64,000 nt of DNA from Deinococcus sp. AJ005 (lineage in GTDB: Bacteria > Deinococcota > Deinococci > Deinococcales > Deinococcaceae), in assembly GCF_009017495.1 (NCBI RefSeq), contig NZ_CP044987.1, positions 32,102 through 96,101 of the forward strand. Reading direction: 5' to 3'. The notes under the pieces are model-generated. The model ran no database searches and was not told where the DNA came from. It worked only from the letters and a program-made list of their open reading frames with translations. Each line of letters begins with the position of its first letter. Position 1 is the first letter of the stretch. The position numbers and the translations under genes are program-made. Positions 9,201 through 17,743 of the stretch are shown here, piece by piece.

Positions 9201-9551
9201 CCTCAGAAACTACGGGAGAAATCTACCTCAATTCCTCAGAAACTACGGGAAGAGCGGCCTTCTCCCCTCGGAAACTACGGGATGGCCCACTGCCTCCTTT
9301 GCCTTCTCCCCTCGGAAACTACGGGAGCGAAACCCTATAGTTTCCTCGGAAACTACGGGAGATACCAAACATGACATCCCGGCATCTCCTCAGAAACTAC
9401 GGGAATACGAGGGAAGAATGTCTAGACCTTCCTCAGAAACTACGGGATGGCCACCTGATCATAAAAATCAGCATCCCAGCCCAGCTTTTCCATCTGTTTA
9501 CTCAGAAACTACGGGAAGAGCGGCGGGCTCAGCCCCTCGGAAACTACGGGA
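9201..9551 (+). repeat. Nine direct iterons of a plasmid origin (consensus CCTCRGAAACTACGGGA)
   Basis: Nine same-strand copies of a 17-bp repeat start at 9201, 9234, 9266, 9310, 9344, 9388, 9431, 9500 and 9535. Position 5 alternates A/G; the copy at 9500 has A in place of the first C. The distances between starts are 33, 32, 44, 34, 44, 43, 69 and 35 bp. Most are close to three or four turns of the helix, so the Rep monomers would sit on one face of the DNA. The last two copies lie inside the 3' coding end of rep. Together with the AT-rich block and rep this is an oriV of the iteron type. The irregular spacing excludes a CRISPR array. Confidence 0.9.
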
Positions 9552-10955
9552 ACCGTTCAGATGGTTCTGGAGGTCCTCGATCAAAGCTTCCATGGCAGGC
9601 GATCCACCTGACAGGGCGCGTGTGGCCTGCTGAATCAGCTGACGGGCGTCAAGCGTTCCAGCATGAAGGGCCTCTCCCAACGGAGCCCGCTGTTGCAGCG
9701 GAAGCCGCTTGAGAACGCCCAGTAGCGTGAGCTGCCGCATCGCCCAGTCCACCAGTTCCTGACCTTTTAGGGCCGCAATGCGCGCCTGGTCTTCCGCGTC
9801 TTTGGCCTCCAAATCCTGCTGTTCACGTCGGCTGGATTTCGCCCGCGCGGCCGGTGTGGGTTTTGGAGCAGCCTGGTGAGTGGGGAGGTCGGCGAAATCC
9901 TCAGGGCGCTGAACCATCGCCACCATCAGTCCGCCCCGATTCACCACGGGCCGGGTGCTGACTCTGAGGTAGTGGTCGAACCGACGCGCGGCTTCTTCGA
10001 TGCGCTCTGGAAACACGGTTGACAGGCGGACCGCCACGCCCTGCTTGACCCCTCGCTCGCTGAGCAGTGCCGCGAGGTGCGGATACCCACTCTCCGGCGG
10101 CGGCCCGAACACGTACCGCACGATCTTGTCGCGGCCGCGTCCGGTAATCTCAGCCTCGGCGATGTAGCCGCGCGCAAGCAGCTCCCTATGCGCTGGTGCC
10201 AGGGTGCGCGACAGGTTGTCCGTCCGGTCACTCGTCAGCCCCAGCCGGCTGCTCCACGCCATCAGCGGCGCGCTGATTTCGGTAACCAGACCGTTGGCCG
10301 TGCGCTCGTCGAAATGCAGTGCGTCGAGCTGCCGATACACCGCCCGCACCAGCGGCTGGCTCAGCGAGCGGTAGAACTCTACATCCAGCGGCTTGATGTA
10401 ACCCGCACGCAAGCTTTCCATGATGGGAGGCGCGAGCTGCACCGTGATCACGCTGGTGCCGCGAATTCCTGCTTTGGAGCGCACGTACGACAAGTAGCTG
10501 AGCTGGGCGAACGATTGGGTGGTCCAGGTCTGCGTCCCACTCGCGTACCAGCCCTCGTCAATGGTGTAGGAGGCCTTGTTGAGCCGGATCAAGCTCTCCT
10601 GGAGAGACCGGTAGTACTGCGCGGAGTCCGGCAGCCCCGAGGTCTTGAGCAGCGCGTAGGCCGACACGCTGAAGGGACCGTCGGGCAGCCCGGCCTCGAA
10701 GCAGAGATTGAGCAGGCCAACCATGAAGTCGTTGTCCAGGCCGTGCGGCACCACCTGATCGGCAGGCACGGTGCAGGTGACGATCACGGGGCGTCCGTCT
10801 GGGGTCAGGGCCTGCTTCTGCCAGCGTTGCAGGTTAGCTGGGATGGTCTTCTGGCCGCTAATCAGGGCCAGTCGGCCCAGATTCAGCTCGTCGTAGCCGC
10901 TGTTTCCTTCCGGGGCCGGGAGTTGCGGAACACTCCGGGATTTGCTCGGGGGCAT
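9498..10955 (-). CDS. rep: Plasmid replication initiator, RepA-type (RPA family)
   Basis: A 485-aa protein. The block 'FSVSAYALLKTSGLPDS' followed by 'YYRSLQESLIRLNKASY' is the characteristic winged-helix core of the replication initiator A family seen on Deinococcus and Thermus plasmids. It should bind the adjacent iterons and open the AT-rich segment. The C-terminal 17 residues are encoded by DNA that contains two of the iterons, so initiator tail and binding sites share sequence. Residues about 365-400 are Ala/Arg/Glu-rich and probably form a linker. The ATG has no Shine-Dalgarno but a -10 box 6 nt upstream, so the message is probably leaderless. Iteron binding would allow autoregulation only from the 3' side, which is unusual. 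Confidence 0.88.
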   Translation of the reverse strand: MPPSKSRSVPQLPAPEGNSGYDELNLGRLALISGQKTIPANLQRWQKQALTPDGRPVIVTCTVPADQVVPHGLDNDFMVGLLNLCFEAGLPDGPFSVSAYALLKTSGLPDSAQYYRSLQESLIRLNKASYTIDEGWYASGTQTWTTQSFAQLSYLSYVRSKAGIRGTSVITVQLAPPIMESLRAGYIKPLDVEFYRSLSQPLVRAVYRQLDALHFDERTANGLVTEISAPLMAWSSRLGLTSDRTDNLSRTLAPAHRELLARGYIAEAEITGRGRDKIVRYVFGPPPESGYPHLAALLSERGVKQGVAVRLSTVFPERIEEAARRFDHYLRVSTRPVVNRGGLMVAMVQRPEDFADLPTHQAAPKPTPAARAKSSRREQQDLEAKDAEDQARIAALKGQELVDWAMRQLTLLGVLKRLPLQQRAPLGEALHAGTLDARQLIQQATRALSGGSPAMEALIEDLQNHLNGSRSFRGAEPAALPVVSE

Positions 10956-10961
10956 GGCGAC

Positions 10962-10967
10962 ATTGTA
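10962..10967 (-). promoter_or_regulatory. Leaderless -10 box of rep
   Basis: TACAAT lies on the minus strand exactly 6 nt before the rep ATG, with no ribosome-binding sequence between. This matches the TANNNT leaderless promoters known from Deinococcus. The -35 region is weak (CTGGAA about 17 bp upstream). Confidence 0.55.
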
Positions 10968-11605
10968 GAGGTCCAGATGGACGATTCCAGAACGCCATTG
11001 AAATCGTTGGTCGGAGATAGAAATGTTGGTAGTACCGGGAGCGCTGTAGAACTCTGTAGATTTTGGCTGTAGTTAGCGGGATGCGGATCCGTTCCGAAGA
11101 TCACGGTCTCGGCGTCCCTGAGAAACTCTCCGACAGGATTGCGGTCGCGCGTCGTCAGGATAGGCGGTCCTGAAAGCATCCGCTGCCCGCAATGCGGTAT
11201 GCGGCACCGAAGGAGTGAAGCACCAAATCCCCCACTGGCTCCTTGAAATCCCTGGGAGGCCCGGAGTGTCGCAGGCGGATCGGGAATGGCGAGCAAGTCG
11301 CTGGCCCTGGCCGGAACACCGAAGATGTATTAGAGCGATGGTTTGTCGCCGTAGACCATCAATCCGAGCTGTAAACCGCGCAATTGCAGGGTCTCCAAGA
11401 CCTGACCAGGAGAACACGGCATGCATGAGAATGCGCCGGTCACGTCGGGCACAGCCGCTTTTTGGTTGACGGTGTATCAGCAGAAAATTCGATCTGTCCG
11501 TAAGGGCAGAGCGCAGCCTGTAGAAGCCGTCTTCGGGAGGATTGCTCTGACCAAAGAGTTGTGAATGTGCGCTCCCTGTCAGATTTTTCCTGATACAACA
11601 GGCCA
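10968..11605. other. Non-coding stretch between rep and the helicase fusion
   Basis: No reliable gene was found. Three CTGTAG copies at 11044, 11054 and 11067 lie 80-110 bp upstream of rep, the first two one helical turn apart, and could be operator half-sites. Just before 11606 an imperfect inverted repeat with CCTGT/ACAGG arms surrounds a T-rich core and may hold the promoter of the helicase gene. Confidence 0.35.
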
Positions 11606-14600
11606 GTGGCCCCCCTGTCTGCCGTCGCGATCGACCTGGAGTTCGGCCCCGAGGGGTTCCGCAACGGCGCGCTCGTCTACGGTGAACATGCCCAGGCGTT
11701 CGGGCCGGCCCAGTTGCTGGACATCGCCCATGTGGTGCGCAACGTGCCGCTGCTGGTCGGGCACAACCTGCGCCGCTTCGATCTGCCGGAATTGAGCAAG
11801 CTCGTCGGGGAGCCGGTGGTCCTGGACGAGGGTCGTCTGCTCGATACCCTGGAACTCGCCGCCCTGGTGTGGCCGGGACGGCCCAGTCAGGCGCTGGAAA
11901 AGCTCTACCGCCAGACGCAGACTGCCAACGACCCGGTGGCCGACTGCCGCGAGTCCCTGCAGGTGGCGGCAGACGCGGTGCACGACGCCCCGGGCCTGCC
12001 CGGCGTGGTTCGGCACTGGGCCCGGCGCCTGCTTCCGGTCGGCACCCTGAGGGACCTGCTGCCCGAGGGGCCGGACGACTGGACGGCGGTGGAAGCCGAG
12101 CTGGGCGAGGCGCGGGCGCAGGCGCTGCGGACATACCTCACCTGCCTGCCTGCCGGCAGGATCGAGAACCTGGGCGCCGCCGTTTTCCTGCACTGGTGCC
12201 TGAAACAGCATGACCCCAGCCACCGCCGCCCGGTGTGGGTGGAGTTCACGTTCCCGACGTTCCTGGAGGCCGAAGCCTCACTCGGCCCGCTGGACACGTC
12301 GCCGGCGGCCCTGACTGCCGAACTCCGTGCCATCTATGGACCGGACTACGCCTTCCGCGACGGTCAGCTCGAGATCGTGCAGACGCTGCTGGCCGGCGAG
12401 GTGGTGCCGCTAGGCCTGCTGCCGACCGGGGGAGGCAAGAGTTTGACGTTCCAGTTCCCCGCTCTGCTGCTCAGCCGGCTGCGGCGCGCGCTGACGGTGG
12501 TGGTGTGTCCCCTGACGGCACTGATGGAAGACCAGGTCCTCAACCTGCGCGTGCAGCTGCCCGACTACGCCGAGCGGGTGGCCTACCTGACTGGCAACCA
12601 GTCCCCGGACGAGCAGCGCGCCGTGGTGGACGGGGTGTGGGAGGGCCGCGTCGACCTGCTGTACATCAGCCCCGAACGCCTGCGCAACCCAGGTATGCAG
12701 CGCCTGCTCTCGCACCGACGGCCAGCCCTGTGGATGCTCGACGAGGCCCACACCTTCAGCCAGTGGGGCATGGACTTCCGCCCCGATTTCCTGCGGATCG
12801 CGCGCGCGGTCGCCGAGATCCACCACGGTGCGCCGCCCCCGCTGCTGGGCCTGGTCACCGCGACCGCCACCACGCGGGTGTGCGAGGACCTCGAAACCAA
12901 GCTGGTCGGCGCGCTGGGGCCAGTCCTGGGGCGGCCCATGCAGTGCGTGCCGGCGTCGGCCCCGTTCCAGTGGCGCGGGGAGATCACGACCGAGATGGTG
13001 CGCCTGCCCCTGAGCGAGCGGCTGGCCGCCATCCGGCAGCGGCTGCTCGTCACGCGTGGTCAGGGCGTCTGTATCGTCTACGTGCGCTCGCGCAAACAGG
13101 CCGAGACGTACGCCGAGCAGCTCGGCAGCGACATGCGGTCCGAGCCTTTCCACGGCGGCCTCTCCCCGAAACGCAAACAGCAGACCCTGGAACGCTTCAA
13201 GGCCGGGGAACTGGACGTGGTGGTGGCCACCAACGCGTTCGGCATGGGCATCGACCAGGCGGGCATCCACACGGTGCTGCACGCCAACCCGCCCGGTACG
13301 CCCGAGGCCTACCTGCAGGAGATCGGCCGCGTGGCCCGCAAGACGGGGGAGACCGGCCGCGCCGTGCTGTTCTGGGACGAGCAGGATTTCCAGTTCGCCT
13401 TCGAGTTCGAGAAGCAGTCGCGGATCGGCAACAGCAAGAACCTGCGCGACTGCTGGGGCATCGTGCGCGACCGTCTGAAGGAAGATCCGTCGCGCCGCTG
13501 GGTGTCCAGTTTCGAGTTCGGCGCCGCGCTGCCGCAGACAGATCCGGACGACCTGACCACCCAGGCGCGGGTGGCGCTGTACGCCCTGGAGGCCTACGAG
13601 CTGGTCAAGGAGGGGGAGACCCAGCCGGCCCGGATCCACCTGCGCCTGACCGGGGGCCAGGGGGATCTGGGTGAGGAAGGTCGCCGGCTGCTCGGCGTCC
13701 TGAAACGCCAGGGGTTGCAGCCGGGCGACGAGGTTGCCCTGGACATCCGTGAGGCGGCGCTCCTGGCGGCGCTGCGCCCGGGCAAGGTGGTGACGGGCGC
13801 GCGGCAACTGGTCAAGTCCGGACACGCCCGCTGGAGTTACGACCTGACCCTGCGCGCCCGCAAGAACACCCGCACCCGCCTGGACCGGGCCGGGACCAGC
13901 CTGCGCGCGCTGCTCGAGCAACTCGGTGCCCATCCCGACGCGGACTTGGGCCGGATGCACGTCCAGGCGATCCGCGAGGACCTGGCTGCCCGGCGCAAGT
14001 CCGCGCAACTGGAGCTGGCCCTGAAGGCGTTTGCTGCCCTCGGCCTGGCCCGCTTCCGCATCACCGGGGGGCAGGCCAGCCTGGAACCCATGGCAGATGC
14101 CCCGGCGCGGGCGCACTGGAGCGCCTTCGCGCTGGGCCGCTTCGAGGTGGTGCAGGAGGCGTGGGGGGTCCTGGAAGCGGCGCTGCGCGAAGCGGACAGC
14201 GATACCCTCGTGCTCAACGCCGCCGACCTTGACGCGCGGCTGCCGGACCATCCGGGTTCACTCAACGCCATGGAGTGCCTGCTCGCCCTGGAGACCCTGG
14301 GCATCATCGACGTGGCGCGCAGCGACGAGATGCAGGGCCGCGTGTTCTACCTGGAAAAGGGGAGCAAGTACCAGGGAAGCAAGGCGCCGCAGTACAACCC
14401 GGCGGCCTTCAAACCGCTCGAGCAGCACTACGCCGACCGCACGCGGCGTCTGCACGCCATGCGCCTGATCGCCCTGGAAGAGCGTGAGACAGGCCGCGTG
14501 GAGTTGCTGCGTGATTATTTCACCCTGAGCCTGGACGCGTTTTGTCAGCGGCACTTCGCCGATCCGGCCAGCGCCGCCGTGCCGCAGATTCCCGAGTACG

Positions 14601-16462
14601 CCCAGCGCATCCTCCAGGGCCTGAGCGAGCCGCAGCGGCAGGTGGTCGAGGACGAGACCAGCCGCGCCATCCTGGTACTCGCCGGTCCCGGTAGCGGCAA
14701 GACCCGGACCGTGGTCCACCGCGTCGCCAACCTGGTGGTGCTGCGCGGCGTCCCGGCGGACCGCGTGCTGGTGCTGGCCTACAACAAGACGGCGGCCGGG
14801 GAACTGCGGGAGCGCCTGGCTGCCCTGATCGGGCCGCTGGGGGTCCGGGTGGACGTGTTGACGTTCCATGGTCTGGCCCGGCGGTTGACCGGGCTGAGCG
14901 ACCGGGACGCGGTGGACGAACGTGGCCGGCGCGTGATCGGCGACGCGGCCCACGCCTGGCTGCTCCAGCAGGCCATCACGTTTCTGGACGAGCAGCCGTC
15001 CACCTACCAGTACGTCCTGGTGGACGAATATCAGGACGTCGACGACCTCAAATACCAGATGATCACCCGCCTGGCCCGCTTTGAGCGGGGCACCGACGGC
15101 GCGGAAGACGACCAGCCCGGTTACCTGGTCGGGGTGGGCGACGACGACCAGAACCTGTACGGCTTCCAGGGAGCCGACATCCGTTTCATCCGGCAGTTCC
15201 AGCAGGATTACCGCGTGGCCGGGGAGCAGGTCGTCGGGCTGATCGACAACTACCGCAGCGCGCGCCGCATCGTCGAGACGGCCAACGCGTTCATCGACGT
15301 GGCGCTTTCCCCGGACCGGCGACTGAAAGCCGGATCCCTGCGCGTCCGCAGCGTCCGCACCGAGGCAGGCAGGGTAAGTTTCGGCCGCTACGGCGTGCGG
15401 TACCACGCGGCGCGGGCCATCGCCGATCGGGTGGCGCAGCTGGTGGCCGACGGCACCGCGCCGCACGAGGTGGCGGTCCTCGCGCCGCGCTGGGACTGTC
15501 TGGAGGAGGTCGAGCACTGCCTGCGGGAGCGCGGCCTGGCCAGCCAACGCTACGACTGTGACGACCACCTGCGGCCCGTCAACAGTCTGGTCGGGCGCCA
15601 CCTGCTGGGGCAGTTGCGCGCCCAGCTCACCACGGTCACCTCCGACGCAGCCGCTACCCTGGAGCAGTTGCGCTCGCCCTACAGCGCCGGTGACCGGGCT
15701 TTCGGTGCACTGCTGGCCGCTGCCGCCGACCTGCGCGACGTGACCTATGAGGCGCTGGCACTGAAGCTCGAGAGCGCGCGGCCACTGTCGGGGGGCCAGG
15801 TGGTCCTGAGTTCGTACCACTCGGCCAAGGGCAGCGAGTTCGACGTCGTGTTCGTTCTAGACGAGGGGGCCCGCGAGGACGACGACGCGACGCGCGCCCT
15901 GTATGTCGCCCTGACGCGGCCCCGACAGGAGCTGTACCTGCTGCGCAGCGTCCACGCCTGTCACCCGGCGTTCAAGGCGGCAGCGTTCATGGCCCGGCTC
16001 CAGGCCATCGGCGTCGAGCCGTTCACGGTGGACCGCAGCCACGTGCCGCCGGAGACGGTCACGTTTACCCTGGATCTGGGGCCGGGCCAGTTGTGGATCA
16101 GCGCGAAAGATGTGGTGGGGGAAGGCGGGCGCCGCGCGGTCGACGGCTATGCCCGTCAGTGGGGACCGCTGGAGCTCCGGGCCGCCGTCACGAAAGACGG
16201 GAGCGGCCGGGTGTACTACACGCTGCGGACACCGCGCGGCGTGGTGGCGCAGACCCGGGCCTTCGATCCCCGCCTGGACAAGGACCGGACCCTGAGACGC
16301 CTGCACGCCCTGCTGCGTGACGGGGCGCGTTGCCAGGCCATGGCCAGCACAGTGATGATGTGCGAGCGCGACGACGAGTGGTACGCCCAAGTAGGGTATC
16401 TGGGAGATGCCCTCTCGCACTTCGTCGCGCTGCCCTCGCTGCTGATTGAGCGAGGGCTGTAG
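11606..16462 (+). CDS. Three-part fusion: DEDD 3'-5' exonuclease, RecQ helicase, UvrD/PcrA-type helicase
   Basis: A 1618-aa protein with a GTG start. Residues 1-200 look like a DnaQ-type exonuclease: 'AIDLEF' (D10, E12), 'LVGHNLRRFDLP', and a third motif 'NDPVADC' in which the usual His is Asn. Residues about 245-620 are RecQ: 'LLPTGGGKSLTFQF' near 274, 'MLDEAHTFSQWGMDFRPDF' near 378, and 'QEIGRVARKTG' near 570. Residues about 1010-1450 are a superfamily 1 UvrD helicase: 'VLAGPGSGKTRT' near 1025, 'VDEYQDVDD' near 1139, 'GVGDDDQNLYGFQG', 'YHSAKGSEFD' near 1404 and 'ALYVALTRPR' near 1430. The C-terminal 150 residues are unassigned. One polypeptide would carry two opposite-polarity motors and a nuclease, fitting DNA end processing, plasmid maintenance or defence. 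Confidence 0.9.
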   Translation: MAPLSAVAIDLEFGPEGFRNGALVYGEHAQAFGPAQLLDIAHVVRNVPLLVGHNLRRFDLPELSKLVGEPVVLDEGRLLDTLELAALVWPGRPSQALEKLYRQTQTANDPVADCRESLQVAADAVHDAPGLPGVVRHWARRLLPVGTLRDLLPEGPDDWTAVEAELGEARAQALRTYLTCLPAGRIENLGAAVFLHWCLKQHDPSHRRPVWVEFTFPTFLEAEASLGPLDTSPAALTAELRAIYGPDYAFRDGQLEIVQTLLAGEVVPLGLLPTGGGKSLTFQFPALLLSRLRRALTVVVCPLTALMEDQVLNLRVQLPDYAERVAYLTGNQSPDEQRAVVDGVWEGRVDLLYISPERLRNPGMQRLLSHRRPALWMLDEAHTFSQWGMDFRPDFLRIARAVAEIHHGAPPPLLGLVTATATTRVCEDLETKLVGALGPVLGRPMQCVPASAPFQWRGEITTEMVRLPLSERLAAIRQRLLVTRGQGVCIVYVRSRKQAETYAEQLGSDMRSEPFHGGLSPKRKQQTLERFKAGELDVVVATNAFGMGIDQAGIHTVLHANPPGTPEAYLQEIGRVARKTGETGRAVLFWDEQDFQFAFEFEKQSRIGNSKNLRDCWGIVRDRLKEDPSRRWVSSFEFGAALPQTDPDDLTTQARVALYALEAYELVKEGETQPARIHLRLTGGQGDLGEEGRRLLGVLKRQGLQPGDEVALDIREAALLAALRPGKVVTGARQLVKSGHARWSYDLTLRARKNTRTRLDRAGTSLRALLEQLGAHPDADLGRMHVQAIREDLAARRKSAQLELALKAFAALGLARFRITGGQASLEPMADAPARAHWSAFALGRFEVVQEAWGVLEAALREADSDTLVLNAADLDARLPDHPGSLNAMECLLALETLGIIDVARSDEMQGRVFYLEKGSKYQGSKAPQYNPAAFKPLEQHYADRTRRLHAMRLIALEERETGRVELLRDYFTLSLDAFCQRHFADPASAAVPQIPEYAQRILQGLSEPQRQVVEDETSRAILVLAGPGSGKTRTVVHRVANLVVLRGVPADRVLVLAYNKTAAGELRERLAALIGPLGVRVDVLTFHGLARRLTGLSDRDAVDERGRRVIGDAAHAWLLQQAITFLDEQPSTYQYVLVDEYQDVDDLKYQMITRLARFERGTDGAEDDQPGYLVGVGDDDQNLYGFQGADIRFIRQFQQDYRVAGEQVVGLIDNYRSARRIVETANAFIDVALSPDRRLKAGSLRVRSVRTEAGRVSFGRYGVRYHAARAIADRVAQLVADGTAPHEVAVLAPRWDCLEEVEHCLRERGLASQRYDCDDHLRPVNSLVGRHLLGQLRAQLTTVTSDAAATLEQLRSPYSAGDRAFGALLAAAADLRDVTYEALALKLESARPLSGGQVVLSSYHSAKGSEFDVVFVLDEGAREDDDATRALYVALTRPRQELYLLRSVHACHPAFKAAAFMARLQAIGVEPFTVDRSHVPPETVTFTLDLGPGQLWISAKDVVGEGGRRAVDGYARQWGPLELRAAVTKDGSGRVYYTLRTPRGVVAQTRAFDPRLDKDRTLRRLHALLRDGARCQAMASTVMMCERDDEWYAQVGYLGDALSHFVALPSLLIERGL

Positions 16463-17033
16463 CACCGAAAGGGTGTTCATACCTTCAACCTGGGCTTCCA
16501 TCTTGTGGCTGACCATAGATTGTAGATATGTCGTTTTCTGCCTCTTTAGTGGTTGGTGGTATTTTCAAAGCTGCAGCCAACAGTGCCTTCAGGACCGCGC
16601 TGCCTCAGCTGCTCAACCCCTGGGGGCGTCAAACAGGCCGGCAGCAGATCTAAAATTTGATCGAATGCGAAATGCACGCTGACAACGTATCAAACGGTGC
16701 TCGCCCCTGTGGCCATATGTGCGGCGGAAAATCGGTTCTCTCGTGCATCTGCTGCGGCGCGTTCCACCAGGCCATATGCGACACGGACAAGGGAGGGTGT
16801 GACCGACGCGAATGCCCTGTCCAGCACCCCCGGGGCATTTGGCAACGCGATCCCTTCGGTGCGGTACTGGCCCCACAGAGACGCCTCCTGACACCTGAAA
16901 ATCACAGGGGTTTCGAGACCTGAATGCCCTGTGGTTGCCCTGCATCTGTCGGTCCGGCCTGCGGCGAAATTTACGTGAACCCCCGTGTGCCAATCTGCAG
17001 TGCATGGCCAGCACCGGCCACCAGGAGGCAAGC
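16463..17033. other. Gene-free stretch
   Basis: No supported gene. A leftward frame over about 16690-16880 ('ALPNAPGVLDRAFA', 'YGLVERAAADARENRF') reads somewhat like protein and may be a decayed fragment, but it has neither start nor known match. Confidence 0.3.
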
Positions 17034-17681
17034 ATGAAACCAACCCCGCCCACCCCGCTCCAGAGCGGTCAGCCAGCGCCCAGATCGCTCGGGACGCTGC
17101 TGGCCCAGGTCAGCACACCGCCGGCGACGCTGCTCGCGCGCGATCCTACCGCGCCCACCCGCACCCAACACCTGACGTTGCGTGATGCGGGGTCTCATCG
17201 GTTCACGGTCACCGAGCGCGTCATTGAGGACCAGGACGTGATCGTCGACAGCCACTGGGTGGTCAACCGCTGTGACATCGAACGGCTGCTGGGGACCACG
17301 CCTCTGCCCCGCGCCCTGTACCATCTGGCCGCCCTGGATACCCCCTGTTGCCGTGACTTCGACTCCAGCCTGACCATCAGCGCGGCCGCGATCCGCTGCG
17401 CCACGTGGTCTGAGCTGATGCACGAACAGCCCAGGTCGGGTCTCGTCGTGGGAGACGAAGGCAGGTGGGAGGTATACGCCTCCGACTGGCACGCGCTTTT
17501 TGGCAATCTTTTGCCGAACGTGTTCGCCGATACCCAGGCGGTGCGTCGCCAATTCACCAGCGGCACCTGGCCTGAGCCGGAAGTGCCCTGGTCAATTCAG
17601 CGCGCGTGTTTGACCGGGTGGCGGGTCTGGCAGCAGCGCGAGGCCCTGGAACTGATCGAGAGAATGAACGCTGACCAGTAG
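17034..17681 (+). CDS. Hypothetical plasmid protein
   Basis: A 215-aa soluble protein. The ATG at 17034 is chosen because an AGGAGG site lies 7 nt before it; an upstream in-frame ATG has no such site. The first 50 residues are Pro/Thr-rich and probably disordered, the rest is mixed alpha/beta with several Trp and Cys residues ('WVVNRCDIERLLG', 'WEVYASDWHALFGNLLP'). I do not recognise the family. It is a single gene followed by a strong hairpin terminator. Confidence 0.6.
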   Translation: MKPTPPTPLQSGQPAPRSLGTLLAQVSTPPATLLARDPTAPTRTQHLTLRDAGSHRFTVTERVIEDQDVIVDSHWVVNRCDIERLLGTTPLPRALYHLAALDTPCCRDFDSSLTISAAAIRCATWSELMHEQPRSGLVVGDEGRWEVYASDWHALFGNLLPNVFADTQAVRRQFTSGTWPEPEVPWSIQRACLTGWRVWQQREALELIERMNADQ

Positions 17682-17710
17682 GACGGAGCGCGGTGCGGAT
17701 GGAGTCCACG

Positions 17711-17743
17711 AAGGGGGCGGCGAGTGTATCTCGCCGCCCCCTT
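17711..17743. terminator. Terminator of the hypothetical gene at 17034
   Basis: A perfect 14-bp stem, AAGGGGGCGGCGAG / CTCGCCGCCCCCTT, with a TGTAT loop, 30 bp after the stop. It could act in both directions. Confidence 0.75.

Noticed and set aside
9201..9551. Repeat cluster as a CRISPR array
   Set aside because: Repeats are 17 bp, spacers vary from 15 to 52 bp, no cas gene is near, and an AT-rich block plus rep identify an iteron origin.
11073..12134. Leftward 353-codon frame at the start of the helicase gene
   Set aside because: Pro/Arg/Ala-rich antisense shadow; overlaps the exonuclease domain of a clear gene.
12410..14251. Long leftward open frame of 613 codons
   Set aside because: It is antisense to the RecQ part of the helicase fusion, low in complexity, and without family resemblance; a GC-driven shadow.
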